From: CALMEC01 sp964440285 | GTDB lineage: Bacteria; Actinomycetota; Thermoleophilia; Miltoncostaeales; Miltoncostaeaceae | Length of the DNA: 6,614 bases | Direction: 5' to 3' | NCBI GenBank assembly: GCA_964440285.1 | Contig: CAYTRV010000131.1 | Location: forward strand, 1-6,614 | Part shown: piece by piece, positions 4,981 to 6,614 of the stretch | Layout: each line of letters starts with the position of its first letter | Numbering within the stretch: position 1 is the stretch's first letter | The notes under the pieces: model-generated | Told to the model about the DNA's origin: nothing | Database searches by the model: none | What the model saw: the letters and a program-made list of their open reading frames with translations, nothing else | Made by a program: the position numbers and the translations under genes

Positions 4981-6614
4981 GAGGCGTCGACCAGGAGTCG
5001 CGCAGCGCGCGGCGATCGACCTTCCCGGTGGCTCCTCGGGGAAGCTCCCCGACGATCTCGACCGTCACGGGCGCCATGTGGGGCCCGAGCCGGTGCGCGA
5101 CGTGGCGGCGCAGCTCGCCGGCGAGGCTTGGTCCGTCGTGAGACCCGCCAGCCAGGACGATGAACGCGGCGGGCCGCATGAGCCCTTCGGCGTCGGGGCG
5201 ACCCACGACCGCCGCCTCGGCGACCGCGGGGTGCTCGTGCAACACGCCCTCCACCTCGACGGGGCTCACCCACTTCGCGTCGACCTTGAAGAGGTCGTCA
5301 GACCGGCCGAGGTGCCGGTACACGCCGCCGTCCTCGCGCAGCACGTCGCCCATGCGAATCCACGGACCGTAGAGCAGCTCACGCGTCTCGTCGGACCGGC
5401 GCCAGTAGCCGCTGGTGTTCGACGGGCTCTTGATCCACAGGCGACCCGGCGTGCCCGGCGGCACGGGCTGACCCGCGTCGTCGGCGAGGCGAATCTCTAC
5501 GCCGGGGACGATCCGGCCGAGCGCCCCGGGCATCGGCTCGCCGGCTCTCGTCGAGATGACGATGTTGGAGCACTCGGAGCACCCGAGCCCCTCGATGAGC
5601 TCGACACCGGTGACCTCGCGCAGGTGGTTGCCCACGGACGGCGGCAGGGCGTCGCCCGACGAGACCGCCAAGCGTACGCCCTCGAGCGCGGTGGGGTCGG
5701 GGTGGCGCTCGAGGAACGTGGCGAGCTGCGCCCAGAAGGTCGGCACGCCCGACAGCACCGTGACGCCGTGACGGGCGACGAGGTCGAGCACGCTGCGCAC
5801 CGTCGGCCGGATCGACGTCAGGACGCAGGTTGCCCCCCGTCCGAGCGGTCGGAAGAACGCGTTGCCGAACCCGAGGGACGCGAACAGGCGGGCCATCGAG
5901 TGGCAGCGATCGCCGGCGCCAAGTTCGAGGATGGCCGTCGCGTACCCGTCCACGCTGGCGCGAAGGTCGCGGTGGGCGTGCATCGCACCCTTCGGCCGCC
6001 CTGTCGATCCGGACGAGAAGATCATGTACGCGAGGTCCTCGGGATGGACCGTGGTGATGGGCAGCGGCGTCCCGTCCGGCAGCTCACCGGGGTCGACCCG
6101 GACCGCACCGGCCGGCACGTCCTCGTCGCCGGCGCACACCACCGCGCGGGGCTCCAGGTCGGCCAGCGTGCCCGGCGTATGGCGACCGGCCGTCTCCAGC
6201 GGCACCGCGACCCCGCCAAGCCGTGCCGTCCCGAGGAACGCCGCGCACCACTGTCGGCCATCGGGTACGACGATCACGACGCGGTCGCCGCGGCGGACCC
6301 CCGCGTCACGCAGCCGGCCGGCTGCGCGCGCGGAGGCGTCGTCGAGCTCGTCGAACGTCCACTTGCCGGTGTCGTCGATCACGGCCACGTCGCCGCCGCG
6401 CCCGTCGCGGCGGTGCCGCTCGACGAGCAGGTCGATCAGGTTCGCGCGCTGCCCGTCGCCCGGTTGCGGACGCCGCGTGGGCTGGGCGGCGGCGGCGGCG
6501 GGCAGCAGCGACTCGGCGAGCGCGTCGATCGAGTCGGCGGGTACACGTGACGGCAACGCCAGGACGGCATCGGTCGCGCCCGCCGCGGCGTACCCGGTGA
6601 GGCGGTCGCGGACC
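4973..6614 (-). CDS. Benzoate-CoA-ligase-like acyl-CoA synthetase, with apparent N-terminal LLM oxidoreductase tail; runs off the right edge
   Basis: An ANL-superfamily enzyme that adenylates a carboxylic acid and joins it to CoA. Numbering from TTG at 6556: the ligase domain spans about 38-527, with the phosphate-binding loop IFSSGSTGRPKG (179-190), LGCSECS (324-330) at the A5 position, RMGD (401-404), GRSDDLFKV (417-425) and the catalytic Lys512 in PRGATGK (506-512). RLFASLGFGNAFFRPL (223-238) and FKVDAKWVSPVEVE (423-436) are typical of the benzoate-CoA ligase subgroup; the true acid is unknown. The frame has no stop up to base 6613. The residues before the ligase (VRDRLTGYAAAGATDAVLAL, then about 35 more ending in a Pro/Gln-rich linker) look like the C-terminal helix-strand of an LLM-class flavin/F420-dependent oxidoreductase. 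No ATG, GTG or TTG occurs between that tail and the ligase domain, except TTG 6556 inside the tail. A fusion is therefore likelier than a stand-alone ligase starting at 6556. Confidence 0.87.
   Translation of the reverse strand, partial: VRDRLTGYAAAGATDAVLALPSRVPADSIDALAESLLPAAAAAQPTRRPQPGDGQRANLIDLLVERHRRDGRGGDVAVIDDTGKWTFDELDDASARAAGRLRDAGVRRGDRVVIVVPDGRQWCAAFLGTARLGGVAVPLETAGRHTPGTLADLEPRAVVCAGDEDVPAGAVRVDPGELPDGTPLPITTVHPEDLAYMIFSSGSTGRPKGAMHAHRDLRASVDGYATAILELGAGDRCHSMARLFASLGFGNAFFRPLGRGATCVLTSIRPTVRSVLDLVARHGVTVLSGVPTFWAQLATFLERHPDPTALEGVRLAVSSGDALPPSVGNHLREVTGVELIEGLGCSECSNIVISTRAGEPMPGALGRIVPGVEIRLADDAGQPVPPGTPGRLWIKSPSNTSGYWRRSDETRELLYGPWIRMGDVLREDGGVYRHLGRSDDLFKVDAKWVSPVEVEGVLHEHPAVAEAAVVGRPDAEGLMRPAAFIVLAGGSHDGPSLAGELRRHVAHRLGPHMAPVTVEIVGELPRGATGKVDRRALRDSWSTPPG

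Noticed and set aside
4370..6550. Very long plus-strand open frame (726 codons) starting TTG 4370
   Set aside because: It overlaps the PAP2 gene in a different frame and lies antisense to the ligase; both real genes have catalytic motifs and this frame has none.
1..6614. CRISPR arrays, tRNA/rRNA genes, insertion sequences, phage genes
   Set aside because: No regularly spaced repeats, no tRNA-like cloverleaf, no transposase or integrase motifs and no terminal inverted repeats with target duplications were seen.

Overview
This is a high-GC window with GTG/TTG starts and tightly packed genes. A luciferase-like (LLM) oxidoreductase tail and a REC/HEAT/glycosyltransferase operon suggest an actinobacterial or Chloroflexota-type genome. 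The 10-base N run at 998-1007 marks it as a draft, possibly metagenomic, assembly. No taxonomic marker is present, so the lineage is an inference.

Layout from left to right. Bases 1-59 (minus) are the first codons of a BtuF-like substrate-binding protein that runs off the left edge. Bases 60-174 hold a strong hairpin at 90-117 that separates it from the next unit. Bases 175-4239 (minus) form one operon of four genes read right to left: a response regulator (4239-3211), a membrane-anchored HEAT-repeat protein (3214-2027), a processive family 2 glycosyltransferase (2030-414) and a small DUF6714-like protein (417-175). Every junction is a 4-nt stop/start overlap (GTGA, ATGA, GTGA). Bases 4240-4364 are a divergent intergenic region. 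Bases 4365-4976 (plus) encode a BcrC/PAP2-type undecaprenyl-diphosphatase without a normal start codon. Bases 4973-6614 (minus) encode a benzoate-CoA-ligase-like enzyme whose frame stays open to the right edge, and the extra N-terminal residues look like the C-terminus of an LLM-class flavin/F420-dependent oxidoreductase.

How the genes may work together (inference). The operon reads as a phospho-regulated polysaccharide synthase: a REC protein with a novel C-terminal region, a membrane HEAT scaffold and a membrane glycosyltransferase, all translationally coupled. The divergent PAP2 phosphatase would recycle undecaprenyl carrier for envelope glycan synthesis, which suits the same theme. The ligase belongs to a separate catabolic or biosynthetic unit, and its possible LLM fusion is the most unusual protein architecture here.

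Two cautions concern sequence quality. The glycosyltransferase carries its Q-x-x-R-W block twice, once on each side of the N gap, so the scaffold there is probably chimeric or overlapping. The 3' end of the DUF6714-like gene appears frameshifted.
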